Below are positions 57,136 to 64,000 of a stretch of 64,000 bases of DNA, piece by piece. The notes below the pieces were generated by a model. The model made no database searches and had not been told where the DNA came from. It saw only the letters and a program-made list of their open reading frames with translations. Both the position numbers and the translations under genes were made by a program. Source of the DNA: Microbulbifer bruguierae (GTDB lineage Bacteria; Pseudomonadota; Gammaproteobacteria; Pseudomonadales; Cellvibrionaceae); the NCBI RefSeq assembly GCF_029869925.1, contig NZ_CP118605.1:1302001-1366000 (forward strand), written 5' to 3'. How positions within the stretch are numbered: the stretch's first letter is position 1; every line of letters starts with the position of its first letter.

Positions 57136-57138
57136 GTA

Positions 57139-57747
57139 TTAACCGCCGTAGCTGTTGCGCATTGCCGCCTGGTGGCCGAAGCCGCCGCGCCGCACCAGGC
57201 CCCCGGCTCGGGGCTGCATCTGCGAAGGCTTCAGCGAGACTGGGCCTGTCCCTTTCGCCACCGGGGTATTGTGGGCGGTACGGTAGGTGCCACGGTCATC
57301 GCGGGATTTGTATAGCGGTTGCGTGGGGACGCTAGCGCCTGCAGCTGCGGCCTTAGTACCTGTAGCGGCGGTATTCGTGCCTGCACTGGCGGCGCCCGGC
57401 TGCTGGAAACTGGCGCCGCGATTCATCATCTGCCCGGCGAGATAACCCATCATCATCGGCATAAAAACGCTGTGACCGGATGTGGTCTGCTGCGGCGCCG
57501 TCTCACACTTGCCATCACCGAAGTCCGCTTCGCACTCTTCCTTGCTCACGTATTTGGGTGCGACCTGAGGATGCAGCGCCTTGGCCTCGGCGTATTCGGC
57601 TTCGCACTGTTCGGTGTTCCACCCTCCGGCACTGCACTCCTCCGGATTGCTGTACACCATGCCCTGCACTTCTTTTTCACAGCCGGCAATCAGCAGTGTC
57701 GCTACAGGAACGGTCAATACCAGCGCGGCTTTTTTACTGCGTTTCAT
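57139..57747 (-). CDS. DUF1190 lipoprotein (YjfM/YgiB type)
   Basis: A 202-residue lipoprotein: signal peptide and lipobox IAGC (cysteine 23), then the DUF1190 core with conserved Cys/Glu spacing (CSAGGWNTEQCEAEYAEAK in part, KEECEADFGDGKCE), a Met-rich stretch (FMPMMMGYLAGQMM) and a low-complexity Ala/Thr segment before a Gly/Arg-rich C-terminus. The cysteines may pair in the periplasm. Function is unknown; the genomic link with DUF350 and the ATP-grasp protein is conserved in enterobacteria. Confidence 0.9.
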   Translation of the reverse strand: MKRSKKAALVLTVPVATLLIAGCEKEVQGMVYSNPEECSAGGWNTEQCEAEYAEAKALHPQVAPKYVSKEECEADFGDGKCETAPQQTTSGHSVFMPMMMGYLAGQMMNRGASFQQPGAASAGTNTAATGTKAAAAGASVPTQPLYKSRDDRGTYRTAHNTPVAKGTGPVSLKPSQMQPRAGGLVRRGGFGHQAAMRNSYGG

Positions 57748-57766
57748 CGTTTTCTTCCTGTATCTG

Positions 57767-58180
57767 TTAATAACTCATACATGCGGCGTTGATCAGGCCA
57801 ACCGCAATGGCCACCGTAGCGGCAAAAATTCCGGCAGCCATCTCACCGTTGTCGATGCGCTCGGGCAATTGCCTGAGAACCACACGCAACACCACAAAAG
57901 TGAGAATCTGGACGACCAGCGCCACCGCGCCCCAAACCGCGCAATCCAACAGGGACAGGGAATTGGTAATGGCGCTGGAGAGCGGCAGGGCAAAACCGAT
58001 AATCGCGCCGCCAAACGCCAGTGCCGCTGCAGAGTTATTCGCGCGAATCAGCGCCATCTCTGCGTGTGGCGTTATCCAGATATATATGCACACAAACACA
58101 AGCACCAGAACAATCGCCACCGCGAAATAAGCCAGAAAGGGAGGGATACCGTTTAATGATGACAATGTAGTAGCGAGCAT
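57767..58180 (-). CDS. DUF350 membrane protein (YjfL type)
   Basis: Inner-membrane protein of 137 residues with four predicted helices and the DUF350 pattern (NNSAAALAFGGAIIGFALPL in part, DCAVWGAVALVVQ). The ATG at 58180 has an AAGGA site; ten extra codons upstream are possible. First of the three-gene YjfLMC-like operon. The set is widely conserved but not biochemically explained. Confidence 0.9.
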   Translation of the reverse strand: MLATTLSSLNGIPPFLAYFAVAIVLVLVFVCIYIWITPHAEMALIRANNSAAALAFGGAIIGFALPLSSAITNSLSLLDCAVWGAVALVVQILTFVVLRVVLRQLPERIDNGEMAAGIFAATVAIAVGLINAACMSY

Positions 58181-58258
58181 GACCGTGTCCTTGATGGGGT
58201 TGGCAGGCATTTGCGAGGATAAAATTCTCTGGATTCTGACACAGAATAGGGAGCGGCT

Positions 58259-58358
58259 CTATAACACTGGCGGCGGCGCTACAACACTGGCCGCGGCGCT
58301 ATAACACCGGCAGCGGCGCCATAAAACAGGCGGCGGTGTGATAAAACAGGCAGCACCG
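58259..58358. repeat. Five 20-base imperfect tandem repeats
   Basis: Five consecutive 20-base units of the form CTATAACACTGGCGGCGGCG, each differing at 1-6 positions, fill the spacer between the DUF350 gene and the DUF3301 gene. The region 58181-58553 otherwise holds no convincing gene. The repeats lie 79-178 bases upstream of the DUF350 start and could affect its promoter spacing if copy number changes. Confidence 0.88.
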
Positions 58359-58553
58359 CTATCTGGCCCGGCCTGCATAAATGGTAGATTCCGCAGCGAC
58401 CAGCGTGTGCTTGTCTCGGACATTGCCGGCGCTGTTCGCCGGGCTTACCGCCAGACCGCAAAGTACTCTCACCCGGGATGGAGAATCCTGCCGGGCATAG
58501 TCCGCGCGCTGGTGGTATTCTTGCGCGGTCGTAAGAAAACAGATTAAACCGGT

Positions 58554-58874
58554 ATGTACTACTCACTCGGCGACTTGTTCTGGCTGTTCCTGCTGATTCT
58601 CGCAGCCTGGTACTTCTGGGCCGGCATGGCCGCAAAAGACCGTGTGCGCCGGATCGTAAAGGCACACTGCGCGGACACCGGCGTACAGCTGCTGGACGAT
58701 ACCGTGATGCTCCACCGCACCCGCCTCAAGCGCGACCGGAGCGGCCAGGTGCGCCTGCAGCGGCAGTACGAGTTTGAATTCACCTCCACCGGCGAGCGTC
58801 GCTACGGCGGTATTGCGGTACTGCACGGGCAGCGGATCACCCAGATCCAGCTTTCCCCCTTTCACCTGGCCTGA
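58554..58874 (+). CDS. DUF3301 membrane-anchored protein
   Basis: A 106-residue protein with one N-terminal membrane helix (LFWLFLLILAAWYFWAG) and a soluble domain of about 75 residues that fits DUF3301 (CADTGVQLLDDTVMLHRTRL, in part; QYEFEFTSTGERRYGG). Function is unknown. The DUF1653 gene follows 34 bases later on the same strand. Confidence 0.85.
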   Translation: MYYSLGDLFWLFLLILAAWYFWAGMAAKDRVRRIVKAHCADTGVQLLDDTVMLHRTRLKRDRSGQVRLQRQYEFEFTSTGERRYGGIAVLHGQRITQIQLSPFHLA

Positions 58875-58908
58875 GCGCTGCCGACACCACTACCCCGTAA
58901 GGAACTCC

Positions 58909-59121
58909 ATGCAGAAAGGCATTTACCGCCACTACAAAGGCAACCTCTACCACTTGATGGAAATTGCCACCCACAGTGAAACCGGGGAACAATTGGCCAT
59001 TTACCGGGCTCTGTATGATGACTTTGGTGTCTGGGCCCGCCCGCTGTCCATGTTCTCAGAAGCCCTGGAAAAGGATGGCCAGACGATTCCCCGCTTTGCC
59101 CTGGAAAAGGCCCTGGACTGA
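58909..59121 (+). CDS. DUF1653 protein
   Basis: Small soluble protein of 70 residues with the DUF1653 core: GIYRHYKGNLYHLMEIATHS (in part), LAIYRALYDDFGVWARPL and a final RFALEK. Function is unknown; members are small beta-rich proteins found in many proteobacteria. The ATG at 58909 has an AAGGA site. The frame is open to 58774, but that stretch overlaps the DUF3301 gene. Confidence 0.88.
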   Translation: MQKGIYRHYKGNLYHLMEIATHSETGEQLAIYRALYDDFGVWARPLSMFSEALEKDGQTIPRFALEKALD

Positions 59122-59170
59122 AGGTCGCACGAATAAAAGGTCACCTGGCCGCATATAACAAGGACACTCC

Positions 59171-60238
59171 GTGAACAACAAACAGATCCTGATCTACGGT
59201 GCCTATGGCTACACGGGCGAATTGATTGCCCGCAAGGCCGTGGCCAAGGGGCTCAGACCCATACTGGCGGGCCGCAGCTCAAGCAAACTGGAGCCCCTGG
59301 CTACGGAGCTGGGCCTGCCGGCGATTGCCGTCGGGCTGGACGATGAGGAGACGCTCAAGCGCACGCTGCAGGGAGTATCGGTAGTCATCCACTGTGCCGG
59401 CCCCTTCTCGGCGACCGCGGAACCGATGATGCGCGCCTGTATTGCCAGTGGCGCCCACTATCAGGACATTACCGGCGAGATGGCCGTGTACCAACAGGCG
59501 CACGCGCTGGACGCGGAGGCCAAGGCCGCCAATGTGGTGCTCTGCCCCGGTACCGGCTTTGATGTCATCCCCACCGACTGCCTCGCTGCCGCCCTGCACC
59601 GGGAAATGACCAGCGCCACCCACCTGACCCTGGGGTTCGACTCCGACTCCGGACTCAGCCCCGGTACCGCCAAGACCTCCATCGAGAGCCTTGGGGTAGG
59701 CGGCGCAATACGGCGCAATGGCAAGATCGAAGTGATTCCCCACGCGGAACTGACCCGCAAGATCAATTTCGGCCGCGGTGAAAAATTTGCCGTGGCCATT
59801 CCCTGGGGAGACGTCGCCACCGCCTACTACAGCACCGAGATTCCTAACATCGAGGTGTATATCCCGATGAGCCCAAGGCGGGCGAAGAAGATGAAGGGAC
59901 TCAACAAATTCCGCTGGCTGCTGCGTATGAACTGGATGCAGCAGTGGCTGAAAGGCAAGGTGGACAAGAGTGTGCGTGGCCCTACCGAAAACCAGCGCGC
60001 GGAGCAGAAAACCTGGGTTTGGGGAGAAGTCCGCAATGACCGCCGCGGCGAACGCCGGGTGGGTCGCGTGGTTACCGCCAACGGCTATGACGTCACCGTG
60101 AACGGCTCCCTCGCGGTGATGGAGTTCCTGCTCGCCTACCACGGCGAAGGCGGTTACTTCACGCCATCCAAACTCTGTGGTCCCGAACTGGTGGAAAAAC
60201 TGCCGGGCTCAGGCGCCATCAAGATCGGCATAGACTGA
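59171..60238 (+). CDS. Saccharopine dehydrogenase-like NADP-binding protein
   Basis: A 355-residue oxidoreductase-like protein with an N-terminal Rossmann fold (ILIYGAYGYTGELIARKAV, in part; LAGRSSSKLEPLA) and the family's catalytic-domain wording (VIHCAGPFSATAEPMMRAC in part, HYQDITGE). The type resembles trans-acting enoyl reductases and membrane-associated SDH-like proteins rather than lysine-pathway saccharopine reductase. The substrate is unknown. The start is a GTG at 59171 after AAGGA. Confidence 0.88.
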   Translation: MNNKQILIYGAYGYTGELIARKAVAKGLRPILAGRSSSKLEPLATELGLPAIAVGLDDEETLKRTLQGVSVVIHCAGPFSATAEPMMRACIASGAHYQDITGEMAVYQQAHALDAEAKAANVVLCPGTGFDVIPTDCLAAALHREMTSATHLTLGFDSDSGLSPGTAKTSIESLGVGGAIRRNGKIEVIPHAELTRKINFGRGEKFAVAIPWGDVATAYYSTEIPNIEVYIPMSPRRAKKMKGLNKFRWLLRMNWMQQWLKGKVDKSVRGPTENQRAEQKTWVWGEVRNDRRGERRVGRVVTANGYDVTVNGSLAVMEFLLAYHGEGGYFTPSKLCGPELVEKLPGSGAIKIGID

Positions 60239-60243
60239 AATCC

Positions 60244-60287
60244 GCAGGAGCCTGCCTTGTCCGGTTCGCCTGCAGGCAGGCTCCTAC
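60244..60287. repeat. REP-like palindrome, second copy
   Basis: Imperfect hairpin whose right arm (60264-60287, 24 bases) matches the right arm of the element at 46608-46631 with one difference. The left arm is degenerate. It lies 6 bases after the stop of the saccharopine-dehydrogenase-like gene, the usual place for REP elements. Confidence 0.85.
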
Positions 60288-60395
60288 AGTCACCCTGGCG
60301 CCCACAGTTCATCAATACCCCCACACCGGTGAGATTTCACAGTCCTGACATATTTTGTTCAAGTCCGTGCAATCTAAGCTTCGTACTTTTAACCC

Positions 60396-60923
60396 ATGCG
60401 AAGCTTACCTATCACTCTCAAAGCGGTAGATGTCTCCCTGGTGCTGCGAATGGCGCAGCGGGCGACCCGGCCAACCTCCCGCAGGAATTACCTGCTGTTG
60501 TCCCGATCTGCCGATGGCTGGCTCTATCTGGTGTCGCCGCTGCTGATCGCCCTGGAAAGTGCCGGTGCCGCCCTGCTGTTTCTCTACACCTGTGGCGCTG
60601 CCTTTGCCATTGAGCGCTCCCTCTACTGGACCATAAAAAATACCACCAAGCGCAATCGCCCACCGGAAGCCATCCCCGGGCTGCGCTCGATCATTGTGGC
60701 GAACGACCGCTTCAGCTTGCCTTCCGGCCACACCTCCGGCGCCTTCCTGTTTGTGACTATGCTGAGCCAATGCCTGAACCCACTCTGGGCCCTGGGGTAT
60801 TTCTGGGCTGCGGGCGTAGGCACGTCGCGGGTGGGACTTGGGGTCCACTTCCCAACCGACGTCTGCGCCGGCGCCTTGCTAGGGACCTGTGTAGGCTTTG
60901 CCGTCAGCGGCGCACTGCTGTAA
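60396..60923 (+). CDS. PAP2-family membrane phosphatase
   Basis: Membrane phosphatase of 175 residues, expected to act on lipid phosphates such as undecaprenyl pyrophosphate or phosphatidic acid. The three PAP2 motifs are present: KNTTKRNRP (about 80-88), PSGHTSGA (about 109-116) and SRVGLGVHFPTDV (about 144-156). Four or five helices are predicted. A glycosyltransferase gene follows 61 bases later, suggesting a joint role in envelope glycolipid metabolism. Confidence 0.92.
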   Translation: MRSLPITLKAVDVSLVLRMAQRATRPTSRRNYLLLSRSADGWLYLVSPLLIALESAGAALLFLYTCGAAFAIERSLYWTIKNTTKRNRPPEAIPGLRSIIVANDRFSLPSGHTSGAFLFVTMLSQCLNPLWALGYFWAAGVGTSRVGLGVHFPTDVCAGALLGTCVGFAVSGALL

Positions 60924-60984
60924 CAGGCTGCGCACGGCATTCGGCACTTTTTTACTCCAGTTTTTACTCCAGCGGAGAAGTCAT

Positions 60985-62094
60985 TTGAAAATACTGTACG
61001 GCGTTCAGGGCACCGGTAACGGGCATATTTCCCGCGCACGGGCGATGGCGGAAGCCTTCCAGCAATTCCCGCAGCTGCAAGTCCAGTGGCTGTTTAGCGG
61101 ACGCCCCCAGGAAAAGCTGTTTGCCATGGAAGCGTTTGGCGACTACTGGTGGCGGGAAGGCCTGACGTTTGTGCACAAAGAAGGGAAAATTGATCAACTG
61201 GCGACTACCCGACAATTAAATTTAAGACGCCTTCTGCAAGATATTCGCGAGCTACCGGTACAGGACTTCGATCTGGTCATCAGTGATTTCGAACCGGTCT
61301 CTGCATGGGCCGCGAAGAAACGCAAATGTCCGAGCCTGGGGCTGGGCCACCAATACGCATTCAATTACTCGATCCCCACCCCCGCTTTCGGCTGGACTGC
61401 ACGCAGCATTATGAAAGTCTTCGCACCGGTACAGGTCAGTCTGGGAATGCACTGGTATCACTTTGGTCACCCCATACTGCCTCCAATCGCCCACGCCCAT
61501 GAACAGCCAGCACCACAGGAAAAAGACCATGTGCTGGTATACCTGCCGTTCGAGTACGCAGAGCCACTGCTGAAGCAGCTGGCGCAGGTGTCGCAGACAT
61601 TCATCGTTTACGGTCTGCCCACCGATTTGCCCTGCGCCGACAACATCACCCTCAAGGCACCCTCTGTGGAAGGCTTCCGCGGCGATGTTGCCACCGCCAA
61701 AGCAGTCATCTGCAACAGCGGCTTTGAGCTGATTGCGGAAACCCTGACCCTGGGCAAACCGATCCTCACCCGCCCGCTCAAAGGACAGTTTGAGCAGGAA
61801 GCCAACGCAATGGCCCTGGATCAATTGCAACTGGCCAGGGTAGTGGACAATATCGACGCTGCCACCATCACCCACTGGCTGACGGGCAACCCTCTCGGTG
61901 TACGTATCCAATGGCCGGATGTGGCGGCAGCCATTGTCAACTGGGTAGCGGAAGGCCGTCCGACAACCCCGCAGATACTCGCCGACAGTCTCTGGGAGTC
62001 GGTAGTACCCGGCCGCGCCAGGCGCACTGCACAAAATACCGACACCCCCAAGCAGGAAAAACTGAATGGCATCGAAGGCAGCGAAAGCACTTGA
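60985..62094 (+). CDS. Glycosyltransferase, MJ1255/VC2487 family
   Basis: GT-B-type glycosyltransferase of about 369 residues. The N-terminal KILYGVQGTGNGHISRARAM is characteristic of the MJ1255/VC2487 family; the C-terminal donor-site region reads ICNSGFELIAETLTLGKPIL (in part). No signal or membrane segment. The TTG start at 60985 follows a GGAGAAG site; the frame is open to 60898, overlapping the PAP2 gene. Acceptor and sugar are unknown. Pairing with a lipid phosphatase suggests glycolipid work. Confidence 0.87.
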   Translation: MKILYGVQGTGNGHISRARAMAEAFQQFPQLQVQWLFSGRPQEKLFAMEAFGDYWWREGLTFVHKEGKIDQLATTRQLNLRRLLQDIRELPVQDFDLVISDFEPVSAWAAKKRKCPSLGLGHQYAFNYSIPTPAFGWTARSIMKVFAPVQVSLGMHWYHFGHPILPPIAHAHEQPAPQEKDHVLVYLPFEYAEPLLKQLAQVSQTFIVYGLPTDLPCADNITLKAPSVEGFRGDVATAKAVICNSGFELIAETLTLGKPILTRPLKGQFEQEANAMALDQLQLARVVDNIDAATITHWLTGNPLGVRIQWPDVAAAIVNWVAEGRPTTPQILADSLWESVVPGRARRTAQNTDTPKQEKLNGIEGSEST

Positions 62095-62249
62095 CCGAAA
62101 GTGACCAGAGACGAGGAATTTCATAATCGCTCCGGCTACGCAGCCATCGCGGCCTGTATAGCCATTACCTGAAAGATCATTGCCACTCCGCACCGCCCCT
62201 GCTTACTCTGAAACCACTGAAGATGTAACTCGAATACAGTGGAGCAATT

Positions 62250-64000
62250 ATGAGTGAGCAGTACCTTAAAGAGCGGGATATCGAGTTTCTGCTGTACGAA
62301 TTTCTCGATACCGAGGCGTTGTTGCAACGCCCCCGTTACCGCGAGCACTCCCGTGAAGTGTTCAACGCGACGCTACTCACCGCCCAGGCCATCGCGGAAA
62401 AATATTTTGCCAACCACTACGCCAAGGGCGACGCCTGCGAGCCCACCTTCGATGGCGACACGGTCACCCTGATCCCGGAAACACGCGAGGCATGGAAGGC
62501 GTTTACCGACGCCGGTTTTCTCGCTGCCCACTACGATTTCGAAGAAGGGGGTATGCAGCTCCCAGAGATTATTCTGCGCAGCGCCATGGCCTATATCAAC
62601 GCTGCCAACGTGAGCAGTGCGGCCTACCCTTTCCTTACACTCGGTGCTGCCAACCTGGTGCGCAGTTTTGCCAGTACCGAACTCAAGGAGCGCTACCTGC
62701 CGCCGATGATGGACGGCCGCTACGCTGGCACCATGGCACTCACCGAACCGGACCAGGGTTCAGCCCTCGCCGATATCCGCACCACCGCCACCCCCGCGGA
62801 CGATGGCAGCTACCGTATTCACGGACAGAAAATGTTTATATCCGGTGGCGACCAGTCGATGACGGAAAATATCGTGCATATGGTACTGGCGCGCATCAAA
62901 GGCGCACCGGTGGGCGTTAAGGGGATATCACTGTTTCTGGTGCCGAAATTTATACCCGCGGCTGACGGAAGCGAAGCAACCCGCAACGATGTACAGCTTG
63001 CAGGCCTGCTGCACAAGATGGGCTACCGCAATACCACCTCAACGGTACTCAGTTTTGGTGAAAACGGCGGTGCCGTGGGCTACCTGGTGGGCGAAGCCCA
63101 CAAGGGCCTCAGCTATATGTTCCAGCTGATGAACGAAGCGCGTATCGGCGTTGGTACCGGTGCCGCAGTACTCGGCTACCGCGGCTATCAGCATGCACTG
63201 CAATATGCCAAAGAACGCCCCCAGGGCCGCCTGCCCTCCAACCGCGACCCGCAATCGAGACAAGTGTCCATCATCCAGCACGCCGATGTACGACGTATGT
63301 TGCTGATGCAGAAAAGTTACGTCGAGGGAGGGCTGGCGCTGTGCTTTTACGCCTCATCCCTGTTTGAGGATGCGCACACCGCGGAATCAGAAAGCGAACG
63401 ACAGCAGGCCGCAACCCTGCTTGACCTGCTCACGCCCATCGTCAAGTCCTGGCCATCCAAGTACTGCCTAAAAGCCAACGATCTGGCGATTCAGGTTCTC
63501 GGCGGTTCCGGCTATATCCGCGAATACCCGCTGGAACAGCTCTACCGCGACAACCGGCTGAACCCGATTCACGAGGGCACTGAAGGTATTCAGGCAGTGG
63601 ACCTGCTGGGACGCAAGGTGCCCGGCAACGATATGGCCGGCTACAAACTGCTGGTGGAAGCGATTGAAAAAACGCTGCGGGAATGTACCGGCAACAGCAC
63701 CCTGGAAACACTGGCAGACGCATTGAAAAACGCGCTGAGCCAACTGAACGGCGTCACGGAAAATCTGCTGGGGCAGATGATAGCGAATACCGATCGGGGA
63801 CTGGCCAATGCCAGCCTGTATCTGGATACGTTCGGCCGGGTGGTGGTGAGCTGGATCTGGCTCCGTCAGGCGGTTATCGCATCACGAAAACTACACGCGG
63901 AAACCGCACCCAGCGATGAAGAGCAGAATTTCTACCGGGGCAAACTACAAGCCGCACATTTCTATATTGAGTGGGAGCTCCCGGAAATTCAGCCACAAAT
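62250..64000 (+). CDS. Acyl-CoA dehydrogenase, DmdC-like (3' end beyond window)
   Basis: Large acyl-CoA dehydrogenase of the 3-methylmercaptopropionyl-CoA dehydrogenase (DmdC/FadE-like) group. The 583 visible codons begin with an extra N-terminal domain (KERDIEFLLYEFLD), followed by the dehydrogenase fold with ALTEPDQGSALADIRTTA (in part), GQKMFISGGDQSM and the C-terminal QVLGGSGYIREYPLEQLYRD (in part) with HEGTEGIQAVDLLGRK. The extended C-terminal domain is cut by the right edge. The ATG has a GGAG site. DMSP degradation is one possibility, but most homologues act on ordinary acyl-CoAs. Confidence 0.92.
   Translation, partial: MSEQYLKERDIEFLLYEFLDTEALLQRPRYREHSREVFNATLLTAQAIAEKYFANHYAKGDACEPTFDGDTVTLIPETREAWKAFTDAGFLAAHYDFEEGGMQLPEIILRSAMAYINAANVSSAAYPFLTLGAANLVRSFASTELKERYLPPMMDGRYAGTMALTEPDQGSALADIRTTATPADDGSYRIHGQKMFISGGDQSMTENIVHMVLARIKGAPVGVKGISLFLVPKFIPAADGSEATRNDVQLAGLLHKMGYRNTTSTVLSFGENGGAVGYLVGEAHKGLSYMFQLMNEARIGVGTGAAVLGYRGYQHALQYAKERPQGRLPSNRDPQSRQVSIIQHADVRRMLLMQKSYVEGGLALCFYASSLFEDAHTAESESERQQAATLLDLLTPIVKSWPSKYCLKANDLAIQVLGGSGYIREYPLEQLYRDNRLNPIHEGTEGIQAVDLLGRKVPGNDMAGYKLLVEAIEKTLRECTGNSTLETLADALKNALSQLNGVTENLLGQMIANTDRGLANASLYLDTFGRVVVSWIWLRQAVIASRKLHAETAPSDEEQNFYRGKLQAAHFYIEWELPEIQPQ

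Noticed and set aside
58338..58547. 69-codon plus-strand frame between the tandem repeats and the DUF3301 gene
   Set aside because: It starts inside the tandem repeats and lacks a ribosome site. Its Arg-rich sequence looks like GC-rich non-coding DNA.

Overview
This window looks like chromosomal DNA from a GC-rich, free-living Gram-negative gammaproteobacterium. A marine Cellvibrionales-type relative such as Microbulbifer would fit, but that is inferred from gene content only. The supporting signs are outer-membrane and lipoprotein genes, a TonB receptor, a Fur box, dispersed REP-like palindromes, and housekeeping genes of gammaproteobacterial type (guaB-guaA, xseA, pdxH, kbl-tdh). No tRNA, rRNA, CRISPR array, phage or complete insertion sequence was seen.

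Layout. Bases 1-8703 (minus) hold a six-gene efflux cluster: one TolC-like outer-membrane channel, a MacAB-type trio (periplasmic adaptor, ATPase, permease), then a lipoprotein adaptor and an RND pump that runs off the left edge. Bases 8817-13339 (minus) hold an FbpABC ferric-iron importer and an unrecognised secreted helical protein, headed by a near-consensus Fur box. Bases 13670-17521 (plus) hold a class III adenylate cyclase, a TPR-like lipoprotein and an MFS transporter. Bases 17584-27580 (minus) are a seven-gene operon: ABC importer, two DUF1989 proteins, a biotin carboxylase annotated in relatives as urea carboxylase, and allophanate hydrolase. A recognisable guanidine-I (ykkC) riboswitch precedes it, so the operon most likely imports and degrades guanidine for nitrogen rather than urea.

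Bases 27796-29860 (minus) carry an exosortase fused to a CPBP/CAAX-type protease. It sits next to a small secreted protein ending in an APEID-transmembrane-basic tail, and an intrinsic terminator lies between them. This is a compact XrtE/VPEID-CTERM-type sorting system. Bases 30310-32528 are a decaying segment: a frameshifted aldo/keto reductase, an intact SDR, an SDR with a stop codon and a central deletion, and a headless LysR fragment.

Bases 32777-37561 hold guaA, guaB and xseA. They are followed by a quinone reductase, a TonB-dependent receptor, two acyl-CoA dehydrogenases, pdxH, and a ThDP decarboxylase plus aldehyde dehydrogenase pair resembling the 2-ketoarginine branch of arginine catabolism. 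Next come a 71-residue protein with a structured leader, kbl-tdh for threonine breakdown, an antiporter, an FMN glutamate-synthase-like protein, a radical SAM protein and a GIY-YIG protein. A YjfLMC-like set (DUF350, DUF1190, glutathionylspermidine-synthase-like ATP-grasp) follows, then small DUF genes, a saccharopine-dehydrogenase-like reductase, a PAP2 phosphatase with a glycosyltransferase, and a DmdC-like acyl-CoA dehydrogenase cut by the right edge.

All family calls come from reading motifs. No database search was run.
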